The position numbers and the translations under genes were made by a program. A stretch of 36,271 nucleotides of DNA, taken from contig CAMDPK010000072.1 of the NCBI GenBank assembly GCA_945904015.1, positions 1 to 36,271 of the forward strand. The letters run 5' to 3'. Under the pieces are notes generated by a model. It worked only from the letters and a program-made list of their open reading frames with translations, was not told the DNA's origin and ran no database searches. Each line of letters starts with the position of its first letter. Position 1 is the stretch's first letter. Source of the DNA: Candidatus Kuenenia stuttgartensis (GTDB lineage: Bacteria; Planctomycetota; Planctomycetia; Planctomycetales; Planctomycetaceae). Shown piece by piece: positions 23,163 to 30,474 of this stretch.

Positions 23163-25187
23163 CTACAGCCGATCCAGTGAATCGATCCAGCGGGCCATCG
23201 CGTCCACTCCGTCGGCGTTGGGATACCGATGTTCCAAATCGGACAGGCTGGTGAAGTTCGCCGGGTACTTGATTGCTCGCAGGCTGTTGGCCATGCGTTC
23301 GAGAATCGGATGAGCTGGGTCTTTCGCGCCGCAGACCAATTGGAATTGCAGCCGATACTCCGGCAGGTTTTCGGGTGGACGCTCAGAAACCGCTGACGCT
23401 GCGAGCAGCAAACCGCGAAACAGGTCGCGATGTTTGAAGGCCAAATGTGTCGCGAAGGGGCCGCTCTTGTCGTAGCCGTGCAATACGACGCGGCCGGTGT
23501 CGATCGAATACTTCTTCTGAAACGAGACGACCGTCTCGTGAACGAACTCCGCTTCGTTGGCTTGCCAGCCGGAACCGACGTTCGCCGCTTTCAGGCCCAG
23601 CAAGATGATGCCGCGTCGTTCGGCTTCCGTCTTCCAAGAGTCGTAGACGGTCGCTTCGAGCGTGTCGCCGGGCGGATGCAGCCACACGACCAACGAGTAC
23701 GCATACGCCGGGTTGTAGCTCTCTGGCACGAAGGCCCACCAAGCGTTCTTGCTCTCGGCGATTTCTTCGCCGAAGCGTCCGGTGCGGGGTTTCTCCGAGC
23801 CGTCGGGCTTCTTTTCATCCGGTGTTTTCGAATCGGCTTCAGCGACGGCTTCGATGGCCGACGTCGGCAAGTCCTTCGGCAAATCCGCCGGATAGCCGAC
23901 GAGTGTCGCCTCCAACGATTGCTCTTTCCCGTCACGACGAATGACGACGACGGCCTTCTCGGTCGGACGCACTCGGCTGACTTGGTCGATCAATTGAGCA
24001 GCTGAACTGATGGCCTGATCGCGAAACTTGATGATCCGATCGCGCGGTTTCAGACCGATCTTTGCGGCGGGACTTTCGGGATAGACCCAACGCACGCCGA
24101 CCCCTTCGCCGACAGCCGGTTGCCCACTGCCCACTTTCTCGCGAGTTGGCAAGATTCCGAGGAACCCCGCCTCGAACGGCGGCAGTTCGGCGACCAGCGT
24201 CAGATCGGCCTGCTTCGTTTCCTCGCCCCGTTTGATCGCGATTGCCAGCTTATCCCCTTCGATTTTGCTTCCCAGCACATGTCGCACCTGCGCCGGTCGC
24301 GTGACTTTGTGGCCGTCAAGTTCCAGGATCAGATCGCCGTCTTTGAACCCCGCGCGGTACATCGGCGAGTCGTAGCGGACTCGGTCGATCTTCGTGTCGC
24401 CGCCGTACAAGTCGGTCGATGCGAAATTGAATCCCGCCAATCCCGGCCGCAAGTCTTTGCCGAGTTTCAACCGATCGAGCGTCGCGAGCACATCGACCAG
24501 CGGAATCGCGAAACCGATCCCGGAGTCGTACCACTCGACTCCGGCGACCGGCGAATTGTCCTGCGGCGACAGCGGGACGAGCACGCCCATCACCGAACCA
24601 TCGACGTCCACCAACGCTCCGCCGTAATTGACCGGCGAGATCTTCGCGTCGGTCTGAATCGCCTTGCCCCAGACGCGATTCACCGCGCTGACGATTCCGA
24701 CCGAGACGTTCGGCGAGTTCGCATCGAGCGCCCGTCCGACAGCGATCGCCCATTGCCCAACACGAATCGAAGGTTTCGCCGTCGGCCGGGCGGGAACCAG
24801 TCCCTCGGCTTCAACTTTCAGCAAAGTCAGCATTCGCACCGTGTCATTCGCGATGGCCTTCGCCGCCAGTCGCCGTCCGTCGGTCGTCGTCACCAAAATC
24901 GATGACGGCTTCGAGAGAAAATTGAACGAGCTCGAAATCACATACCCGTCCGCCGACACCACCACGCCCGTCGTCGGTCCATTCCCCAGCAAGAAGTTCT
25001 GCACCTGATCCAACCCGCCGACGGTTTCAATCCGCACCAACGACGGAGCCACTTGGCTGACGGCCTGTTTGAAGGCCCGCTCTTCCAACTCTTCCAGTTG
25101 CTGCGCCGCGGATTGCCACGCGAACGCCGGACGAATTCCGACGGCGGCGAACAAGCACATCACGGCGATCAGCACGAGGCGTTTCAT
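23163..25187 (-). CDS. HtrA-like pseudoprotease with two PDZ domains fused to alpha/beta-hydrolase-like domain
   Basis: A 674-residue exported protein (signal peptide about 1-24). Residues 40-235 follow the trypsin-like HtrA fold, but all three catalytic positions appear changed. The His site reads Phe88 (S-S-S-F-N-F), the Asp site Met119 (R-M-L-T-L-L-K) and the Ser site Tyr188 (P-V-N-Y-G-G-A-L). Two PDZ-like domains follow (about 243-335 and 343-435), then a charged linker. A C-terminal alpha/beta-hydrolase domain (about 480-674) has V-V-W-L-H-P-P-G. Its nucleophile elbow G-Y-D-K-S-G carries Asp573 in place of Ser, although a late His (653) is kept. It may be a binding or scaffolding protein. 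It is the last gene of the eight-gene operon, starting 39 bases after its neighbour. Confidence 0.85.
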   Translation of the reverse strand: MKRLVLIAVMCLFAAVGIRPAFAWQSAAQQLEELEERAFKQAVSQVAPSLVRIETVGGLDQVQNFLLGNGPTTGVVVSADGYVISSSFNFLSKPSSILVTTTDGRRLAAKAIANDTVRMLTLLKVEAEGLVPARPTAKPSIRVGQWAIAVGRALDANSPNVSVGIVSAVNRVWGKAIQTDAKISPVNYGGALVDVDGSVMGVLVPLSPQDNSPVAGVEWYDSGIGFAIPLVDVLATLDRLKLGKDLRPGLAGFNFASTDLYGGDTKIDRVRYDSPMYRAGFKDGDLILELDGHKVTRPAQVRHVLGSKIEGDKLAIAIKRGEETKQADLTLVAELPPFEAGFLGILPTREKVGSGQPAVGEGVGVRWVYPESPAAKIGLKPRDRIIKFRDQAISSAAQLIDQVSRVRPTEKAVVVIRRDGKEQSLEATLVGYPADLPKDLPTSAIEAVAEADSKTPDEKKPDGSEKPRTGRFGEEIAESKNAWWAFVPESYNPAYAYSLVVWLHPPGDTLEATVYDSWKTEAERRGIILLGLKAANVGSGWQANEAEFVHETVVSFQKKYSIDTGRVVLHGYDKSGPFATHLAFKHRDLFRGLLLAASAVSERPPENLPEYRLQFQLVCGAKDPAHPILERMANSLRAIKYPANFTSLSDLEHRYPNADGVDAMARWIDSLDRL

Positions 25188-25226
25188 TATCGGTCTCTTT
25201 TCAACTTGGCCAAGATCGCCAAGAGA

Positions 25227-26375
25227 TCAGTCTTTCTTTCGCGGGACCGGCATCTCGACGGTCACTAGCTCGTTGCCGCGGCGCACGACGAGACGCAATT
25301 GATCGCCGGATTCGAGCCGGCCAATCGCGTCCTGCAACGCGCGGCAGGATTGAATCAACTCGTCGTTGATGAACAGCACCAAGTCATCCGGCTTCAACCC
25401 GGCCTTCGCGGCGGCGGAATCGGCTTGGATCGAGTCAATGAACGCCGGCGTGCGTTCGACGACATCAGGCACCATCAGAAAACCAAAGTCGAGCGGCTTG
25501 TAGCGGCGAGGTTTCAACGAGGGCTCGTCTTCATTCGGATCTTTCTTCCGCTCGAACTTGCCGGAGATGATTTGCTGAATCGAACTGCTCAGCTCTTTCA
25601 CCGGGATCGCGTAGTTCATCCAGGTATTCGATTTCGCGTTGCGCAGTTCCAGGCCGATCATCCCGAGCAGCATTCCGTCGCGAGTCGTCAGCACGCCACC
25701 CGCCGCGCCGGAGTTGTTCGTCACGCCATCGACCACAAACACCGGACCCGAATACGGACTGTCGAACACGCCGCGTCGAGCCTCGATGATCGTCTTTGCC
25801 GCGATCACGCCATGCACGACCGAGACCGGTTCGTCCCCCGCCGCGACGTTGAACATGTTGCTGAAGCCCAGCACTCGCGTCCCCGTTCCCGCCGACACAG
25901 CTTCGTCGGGATTGAAGAACGGGAAATCAGCCCCCTCCTCGCCGTTCAGTTTCAGAACAGCCAATGCCAGTTGTGGCTCGGCTCCCAACACTCGCGCCGG
26001 AAACCTGCGGCCATCCGACAGCACGACAGTGACGAGATCGGCATCGAGCACATGGCTCCAGATGGTCGCGATGTGACCTTCCTTGCTGACGAAGAACCCC
26101 GTTCCGTGAGCGGCCAGACTCTTGATGCCGCCGGCTCCGAAGATTTTGACGACCTTGGGTTGCACGGCGGCGATGGTGTCGCGGGTAGATTGAGCCTGGG
26201 CAGAGGACTGGAACAACGCAGTGCAGAGTGCGATGTGCAGAGTGCAAAGTGCAAAGTGCATGACGGAGCGCGAACGGGCAGATCGAATCGCTGGCGACGC
26301 CTGAGAACACACAGCCACGGGAATCGGCCACGTCGCCCGTTCAATACTTTGCACTTTGCACTCAGCACTCTGCAC
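25227..26375 (-). CDS. HtrA-like probable pseudoprotease with one PDZ domain
   Basis: A 382-residue protein in the trypsin/PDZ family. His108 (W-S-H-V-L) seems kept. The Asp position reads Ala137 (L-A-L-A-V-L-K), and the region expected to be G-N-S-G-G-P-L reads G-A-A-G-G-V-L, with Ala225 at the Ser site. Proteolysis is therefore unlikely. A PDZ domain occupies about 295-378. The start is GTG at 26375, backed by GAGGAG eight bases upstream; a later ATG (residue 39) has no such site. The signal region is unusually long, and much of it (M-Q-S-A-E-C-K-V-Q-S and H-F-A-L-C-T-L-H-I-A-L-C-T) is coded by inverted heptad repeats. It starts 12 bases after the active protease gene. Confidence 0.85.
   Translation of the reverse strand: MQSAECKVQSIERATWPIPVAVCSQASPAIRSARSRSVMHFALCTLHIALCTALFQSSAQAQSTRDTIAAVQPKVVKIFGAGGIKSLAAHGTGFFVSKEGHIATIWSHVLDADLVTVVLSDGRRFPARVLGAEPQLALAVLKLNGEEGADFPFFNPDEAVSAGTGTRVLGFSNMFNVAAGDEPVSVVHGVIAAKTIIEARRGVFDSPYSGPVFVVDGVTNNSGAAGGVLTTRDGMLLGMIGLELRNAKSNTWMNYAIPVKELSSSIQQIISGKFERKKDPNEDEPSLKPRRYKPLDFGFLMVPDVVERTPAFIDSIQADSAAAKAGLKPDDLVLFINDELIQSCRALQDAIGRLESGDQLRLVVRRGNELVTVEMPVPRKKD
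26241..26362. repeat. Inverted heptad-repeat arrays at the start of the pseudoprotease gene
   Basis: Arrays of the 7-mer TGCAAAG/TGCAGAG (about 26217-26260) and its complement (about 26344-26386) face each other. The best part is a perfect 17-bp stem (26241-26257 with 26346-26362) across an 83- to 88-base spacer. Both arrays lie inside the coding sequence and code the two ends of the signal segment. Confidence 0.85.
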
Positions 26376-26383
26376 TTTGCACT

Positions 26384-26389
26384 CTCCTC
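26384..26389 (-). promoter_or_regulatory. Ribosome-binding site deciding a GTG start
   Basis: On the minus strand GAGGAG overlaps the stop codon of the upstream protease gene and ends eight bases before the GTG at 26375. It supports that start over later ATGs and suggests translational coupling of the two genes. Confidence 0.7.
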
Positions 26390-28166
26390 ACTTCTTCGTC
26401 GCGAACTCCGCCTTCGCCACCGTCAGCGTTGCGAATTCCTTTTCGCCGCTCGTGACCACCCAAGTCGCCGGCAAACGTCGGCCGTTGAAATTGGTCCAAC
26501 TCTCAAACCGGATCAAACAGGGTTCGGCATCCTCGTGCAACCGGCTGTCCAATCCGAGAGGCAAACCGGACGCACGGCTGAAGAACCAGCGTGTTTCGAT
26601 GGCCCTCATCGTCGTCACGATCACATCGACCAACTCGCCGCGACCATCGAGAGGTTCGCTGCCGAAGTAGTGGCACTCGGTGAAAGCCTTCGAGCCGGTT
26701 TGTAGCAGCAGCCGCAGTTGATGAGCCGCGATCAAAAAACCGCCGGTTCCCGTCGGCTCGTCGGCCGGGTCCGTGTCTTCAAGCTGTTGAAAGAACGCCG
26801 AGTCACGAATCTCCAGGCCGATCCCCTTGACCGCGAGTGTCAGTTCAAACTTATCACCGGTTGCCGATTGTCCGCTCAATCGCCACGAGCCGGCGGCGGA
26901 TGCGAAATCGCCCAGCCCTTTCAGCGGAGCGAACACGCGATCCTGTTCCAACTGGTTGAAGCGGTAGTTCGCGAAACCGGCTTTCGCCAGGAACTGATCT
27001 TTCCATTGCTCCGGGATCGCCGGTTTCCCAGCTTCCGCATGCGGATCGGGACGAGGAGGCAGCGGCAAGCCGGGAGTTTTTTCCGGGTTGCCGTCCTTGT
27101 CCTTCTTCGGCATCGGTTGCCGCGGCTTCGCTTGAGGACGAGGGCCGGGCATCAATTCCGTCTTGGCATGCAGGCCGCGCAGCCGAGCGTGAATCTCGCG
27201 GCGCTCTCCTTCGTGGCGGAAGACAATCGGCAGCATCCAGTCCTTCGGATAGATGCCGAGAATGTTCTTGTACTGATTCACGGTTCGCACCGGCCGTCCC
27301 GCGAAGCTGACAAGTTCATCGCCAGATCGCAGCCCGCGACGAAAGACGTCGGACGTCTCCAAAATGCCGTTGACTACGACGCCGCCATCGGAGTCGGTCG
27401 TCACGGTCGCGCCGAGCGTCGCGTGATCAACGACTCGGCCTGCCTTGAGTTGATCGTGAAAAAACTTGATCTGATTGATCGAGATCGCGTAGCCCGCCCC
27501 GGAATTGACTCGGCCACGCTTTTCGAACGAACCGCGACCGTTGATGCCGACCAGTTCGCCCGCCGAGCTGAACAGCGGCCCGCCGGAATTCCCTGGATTG
27601 ATCGACGTATCGACCTGAATGCAGTCGGTATATTCGAGCCACGTCCCGGCCGGTGGCTGATAGCGATGCGTGCCGCTGACGATGCCGTAGGTCACGGTCG
27701 GCTGAAAGTCCGTCGCGAGCAAAAACGGATTGCCCATGACGTACGTCCAATCGCCGATCTCCAGCTTGTCGCTGTCGCCGAGCGTCGCGACTGGGAAATC
27801 CTCGCGGCCCAGCAGCTTGATGAGTGCGACGTCGCCCGTCGGGTCGATTCCCACCAGCACCGCGTCGTACAGCACACCGTCATTGAGGCCGCACTTCATG
27901 AACGGCCCCAGGCCGCTGACGACGTGAAAGTTCGTCAGCGCGAACCCATCTTTGCTGATGAGCACTCCCGATCCGCCGCCGGCTCCCCCCTTCGCGAAGA
28001 CGGCCACGACCGTCGGAGCAACTCGCTCGATAACCTCGACCCGCTTCAATTCCGCCTCGCGGACCTGCGGTTCGGCGGCCGGCGTTGCGGCCGACAGCCA
28101 ACAAATCAACGCGAAGCTCACCAGTCCGAGTCTCTGCGTCCCTGCGTCTCTGCGTTTCCCGTCCAT
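26388..28166 (-). CDS. HtrA-like (S1C) serine protease with PDZ and extra C-terminal domain
   Basis: A 592-residue exported protease with an apparently complete triad: His81 in T-N-F-H-V-V, Asp112 in G-D-V-A-L-I-K, Ser194 in P-G-N-S-G-G-P-L. The signal peptide is about 1-31. One PDZ-like domain follows (about 255-345), then a Pro/Lys-rich linker (about 350-400) and a C-terminal domain of about 190 residues that I do not recognise. This is the only one of three adjacent paralogues with full catalytic residues. It likely acts in the periplasm on misfolded or envelope proteins. The ATG has GAGG six bases upstream. Codons 5-12 are coded by ACGCAGAG repeats. It begins eight bases after the NPCBM gene ends. 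Confidence 0.92.
   Translation of the reverse strand: MDGKRRDAGTQRLGLVSFALICWLSAATPAAEPQVREAELKRVEVIERVAPTVVAVFAKGGAGGGSGVLISKDGFALTNFHVVSGLGPFMKCGLNDGVLYDAVLVGIDPTGDVALIKLLGREDFPVATLGDSDKLEIGDWTYVMGNPFLLATDFQPTVTYGIVSGTHRYQPPAGTWLEYTDCIQVDTSINPGNSGGPLFSSAGELVGINGRGSFEKRGRVNSGAGYAISINQIKFFHDQLKAGRVVDHATLGATVTTDSDGGVVVNGILETSDVFRRGLRSGDELVSFAGRPVRTVNQYKNILGIYPKDWMLPIVFRHEGERREIHARLRGLHAKTELMPGPRPQAKPRQPMPKKDKDGNPEKTPGLPLPPRPDPHAEAGKPAIPEQWKDQFLAKAGFANYRFNQLEQDRVFAPLKGLGDFASAAGSWRLSGQSATGDKFELTLAVKGIGLEIRDSAFFQQLEDTDPADEPTGTGGFLIAAHQLRLLLQTGSKAFTECHYFGSEPLDGRGELVDVIVTTMRAIETRWFFSRASGLPLGLDSRLHEDAEPCLIRFESWTNFNGRRLPATWVVTSGEKEFATLTVAKAEFATKK
28132..28156. repeat. Tandem ACGCAGAG-type repeat in a protease signal peptide
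   Basis: On the minus strand, ACGCAGAG-ACGCAGGG-ACGCAGAG gives three 8-base units in the first codons of the protease gene. They code the basic N-region (R-R-D-A-G-T-Q-R) of its signal peptide. Confidence 0.65.
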
Positions 28167-28173
28167 CGCACCC

Positions 28174-29346
28174 TCACTTGATCAACTTGGCATCCGCCAA
28201 ATCGAGATTGTCGCCGAGATCCACGTTCGTCGCCGCATCCCCTCCGAAACCAACGACGATTTCCAACACCACCACATCGGTCACATCCAAGTCAATTGGC
28301 CGAGCCGCGTCGCGAGAAGTCATCCGCAACTTCACAAGCTGCTTGCCGTCGCCGGAGATCACCAAATCACAATCGCCATTGCCATCTTTCACACTCTCAT
28401 CGATCCCGATGATCGCTTGCAGTCGTCGATAGTCCCCTCCCAGTCGATACCGCAGCGACGTTTGCGGCCGAATGCACAGTCCGCGCGCGAAGGCTCGCAT
28501 CCCCATCGGCTTCAGCTCCGGGGCATAGAACGCTCGGTCTTGAACAAACGCCGGGCCATCTTGAATGCCTCGCGTGTACTTCACGTCGCGCGGCGGGTCT
28601 TGCGACAGGTAACGCAGCTTCCCCTGACTGAAATCGAGCAGCTTGAGTTTTTCGAGGGGCACAGTCATTTCGGTTTTGGTCGCCGTCGTCACTGAAACTC
28701 CGGCTGGCGTGCCCGCCAACGAAGACGCCATCAGGATATCTCCGTTGCCAAGTTCGACTCGCACTGCTGGTGGCTTCGGGTTGCTTGGCCGACGGGCGAA
28801 GATCAGGCCGAAGACTTTCTCTCGTTTCGTCGAGACCTCCTCGCCGTCGAGCAAAAACTTCACCGACTTGTCGGTGACTTCAACCACGACTCCATCGAGG
28901 TAGTCCAGCGTCTGCTCTTTGCGAATGACCAGCAGATCGGATTTGTTGTCCCGATCGACCAGCTTCGTCCACTGCTCGTCCTCGTCGAAGCGGTCCGAGA
29001 ACCGAACGCTGGCAACCTCGCCTTGTGGCAGCGACAACTCGCCAAGAATGGTGGACGTGAGCTTCAAACGCTTCTCCACGATTTGCGTCTGCGTCGCACC
29101 GATCTTTGATCCATCCCACAACGACACGATGGCCGATGGCTTGTCGAGCTTCGTCGGTTCGCCTCGGAACCGTACTTCGAGCACTTCGCTCAGCGGCACC
29201 GACTCTTCATTGCCGCCTTGAACGATCGTGATTCGGCCGTCGGCCAATCCGCGCCACTCACCGACACGAGGCTCACCCTGGAACGAAACCACTTCCACTT
29301 GAGGAGCCGCCAACACGGCCAGCAAAACGGCGGACAGCAAATTCAT
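28174..29346 (-). CDS. Exported protein with C-terminal NPCBM-like domain
   Basis: A 390-residue exported protein. It has a short signal peptide (about 1-14) and a beta-rich N-terminal part with repeated short strands (G-R-I-T-I-V-Q-G, V-R-F-R-G-E-P, V-E-V-T-D-K-S-V-K-F). The C-terminal domain (about 240-388) resembles NPCBM, a carbohydrate-binding domain: R-L-G-G-D-Y-R-R-L-Q-A-I-I-G-I-D, D-C-D-L-V-I-S-G-D-G-K, and V-V-V-L-E-I-V-V-G-F-G-G-D. It probably binds glycans at the envelope. No catalytic motif is seen. The gene sits six bases after its upstream neighbour and seven bases before the active protease, so it is part of the operon. Confidence 0.8.
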   Translation of the reverse strand: MNLLSAVLLAVLAAPQVEVVSFQGEPRVGEWRGLADGRITIVQGGNEESVPLSEVLEVRFRGEPTKLDKPSAIVSLWDGSKIGATQTQIVEKRLKLTSTILGELSLPQGEVASVRFSDRFDEDEQWTKLVDRDNKSDLLVIRKEQTLDYLDGVVVEVTDKSVKFLLDGEEVSTKREKVFGLIFARRPSNPKPPAVRVELGNGDILMASSLAGTPAGVSVTTATKTEMTVPLEKLKLLDFSQGKLRYLSQDPPRDVKYTRGIQDGPAFVQDRAFYAPELKPMGMRAFARGLCIRPQTSLRYRLGGDYRRLQAIIGIDESVKDGNGDCDLVISGDGKQLVKLRMTSRDAARPIDLDVTDVVVLEIVVGFGGDAATNVDLGDNLDLADAKLIK

Positions 29347-29352
29347 CGGTCG

Positions 29353-30462
29353 TTACTCTTTCCCGGCCGGCCGATTCGCCAGCTTCTTGAAGTACTGCTC
29401 GATGGCCTCGCGGTAGTGCGAGGGGAAATTGCGGTTGATGACGTTCTTCGCCTCGGCCGCTTTCTTCGGGGCGAGCGAGCCCCAGCCGGCTTTGTTGCCG
29501 ATGTCCTTTTTGTCGACTTCGCCAGGAGCGGTCGCTCCCTTCACGCTGCTGTCGCCGGCGGCACCGCCCGATTGATTTTGGTTGCCCCCTTGGCCGCCAC
29601 CACCACCGGAGTTCTGTTGCTGCTGTTCGGCCTTCTTGATTATCTCGTCGAGAGCCTCGACGATCTCTTCTTCGACCTTTTGAGTCTTCTCGCCGCCTCG
29701 GCCGAGGATCAGTCGACGTTCGACATCCGACATCTTCTTCGCGACTTCGCCCAACGAGGCTTCTTTGAGTTGTTCGATGTCGTGCCGCATCAGCAGTGCC
29801 ACAGCCTTGTACCGTTCGGGCACGTTCTGCGTGTTGTCGAGCAAATTGCCGAGCGACTTTATCGCGTCACTCTTCTTCAAAAGCTGATGCTCGCAAATCG
29901 CCCGTTGAAAGAAGTAGCTCGCGGGATCAACGACTTGCTTCGGATCGACGGCGATCAGCACTTCCAACGCCTCTTCGTACAACTGCCGCTGAGCGAGAAA
30001 TCGTCCGACAAACAGCCGCAGATGCTGCCGAGCGAAATCCGGCATCGCATCGGTTTGCGGCACAACTTCGCGCGGCCAGGTCGCGACCGGGACCGCTTCG
30101 CGACACGACTCGACGACCTGTTTGGCGTCTCCATCGGCAAGGGTCAGCGTGCGAATGACTCGTTGAAAGATCTCTTCGGTCGTGAGCGAGTTCCCTTCGA
30201 TCACCCATTCGCGTCCGATGTTTTCGAGCACGGCCTTGTCCGTGACACCTCGCTCGGCTACCCATTGCAGCGCCTTCGTGCGAACGTCAGCGGCTGCCGG
30301 AGGCGAGAAGACGTCGTCGGCCGCGAGGGATTGCAAATTGCAAATTGCATCCGCCGCGGCGGAGCAAATTGCAATCCAGAGCACCATCGATTTCAGCCAA
30401 GAGCGGGTCGGAGTGCGCTTGCCTGGTCCGTCAATTTGAGATTTGCAATTTGCAATTTGCAT
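29353..30462 (-). CDS. Exported helical-repeat protein with Gly/Gln-rich linker
   Basis: A 369-residue protein whose family I do not recognise with certainty. The N-terminus has a signal-like hydrophobic stretch (S-M-V-L-W-I-A-I-C-S-A-A-A). It is partly coded by heptad repeats: M-Q-I-A-N-C-K-S-Q-I before it and A-I-C-N-L-Q-S after it. Residues 55-245 are helical and look TPR-like (Q-L-Y-E-E-A-L-E-V-L-I-A-V-D-P). A Gln/Gly/Asn linker and a basic C-terminal tail follow. It starts after G-rich AGGGGAATTGAAAA, which includes the previous stop TAG. Its neighbours suggest a structural partner in the envelope complex. Confidence 0.75.
   Translation of the reverse strand: MQIANCKSQIDGPGKRTPTRSWLKSMVLWIAICSAAADAICNLQSLAADDVFSPPAAADVRTKALQWVAERGVTDKAVLENIGREWVIEGNSLTTEEIFQRVIRTLTLADGDAKQVVESCREAVPVATWPREVVPQTDAMPDFARQHLRLFVGRFLAQRQLYEEALEVLIAVDPKQVVDPASYFFQRAICEHQLLKKSDAIKSLGNLLDNTQNVPERYKAVALLMRHDIEQLKEASLGEVAKKMSDVERRLILGRGGEKTQKVEEEIVEALDEIIKKAEQQQQNSGGGGGQGGNQNQSGGAAGDSSVKGATAPGEVDKKDIGNKAGWGSLAPKKAAEAKNVINRNFPSHYREAIEQYFKKLANRPAGKE
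30332..30461. repeat. Inverted heptad-repeat arrays (TTGCAAA) at the start of the helical-repeat gene
   Basis: TGCAAATTGCAAATTGCA (30332-30349) pairs perfectly with 30444-30461 over 18 bases, with 94 bases between. Both arrays are coding and bracket the signal segment. A second CCGCCGCGGCGG palindrome and another AAATTGCAAT copy lie at 30351-30375. Confidence 0.85.
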
Positions 30463-30474
30463 TTTTCAATTCCC

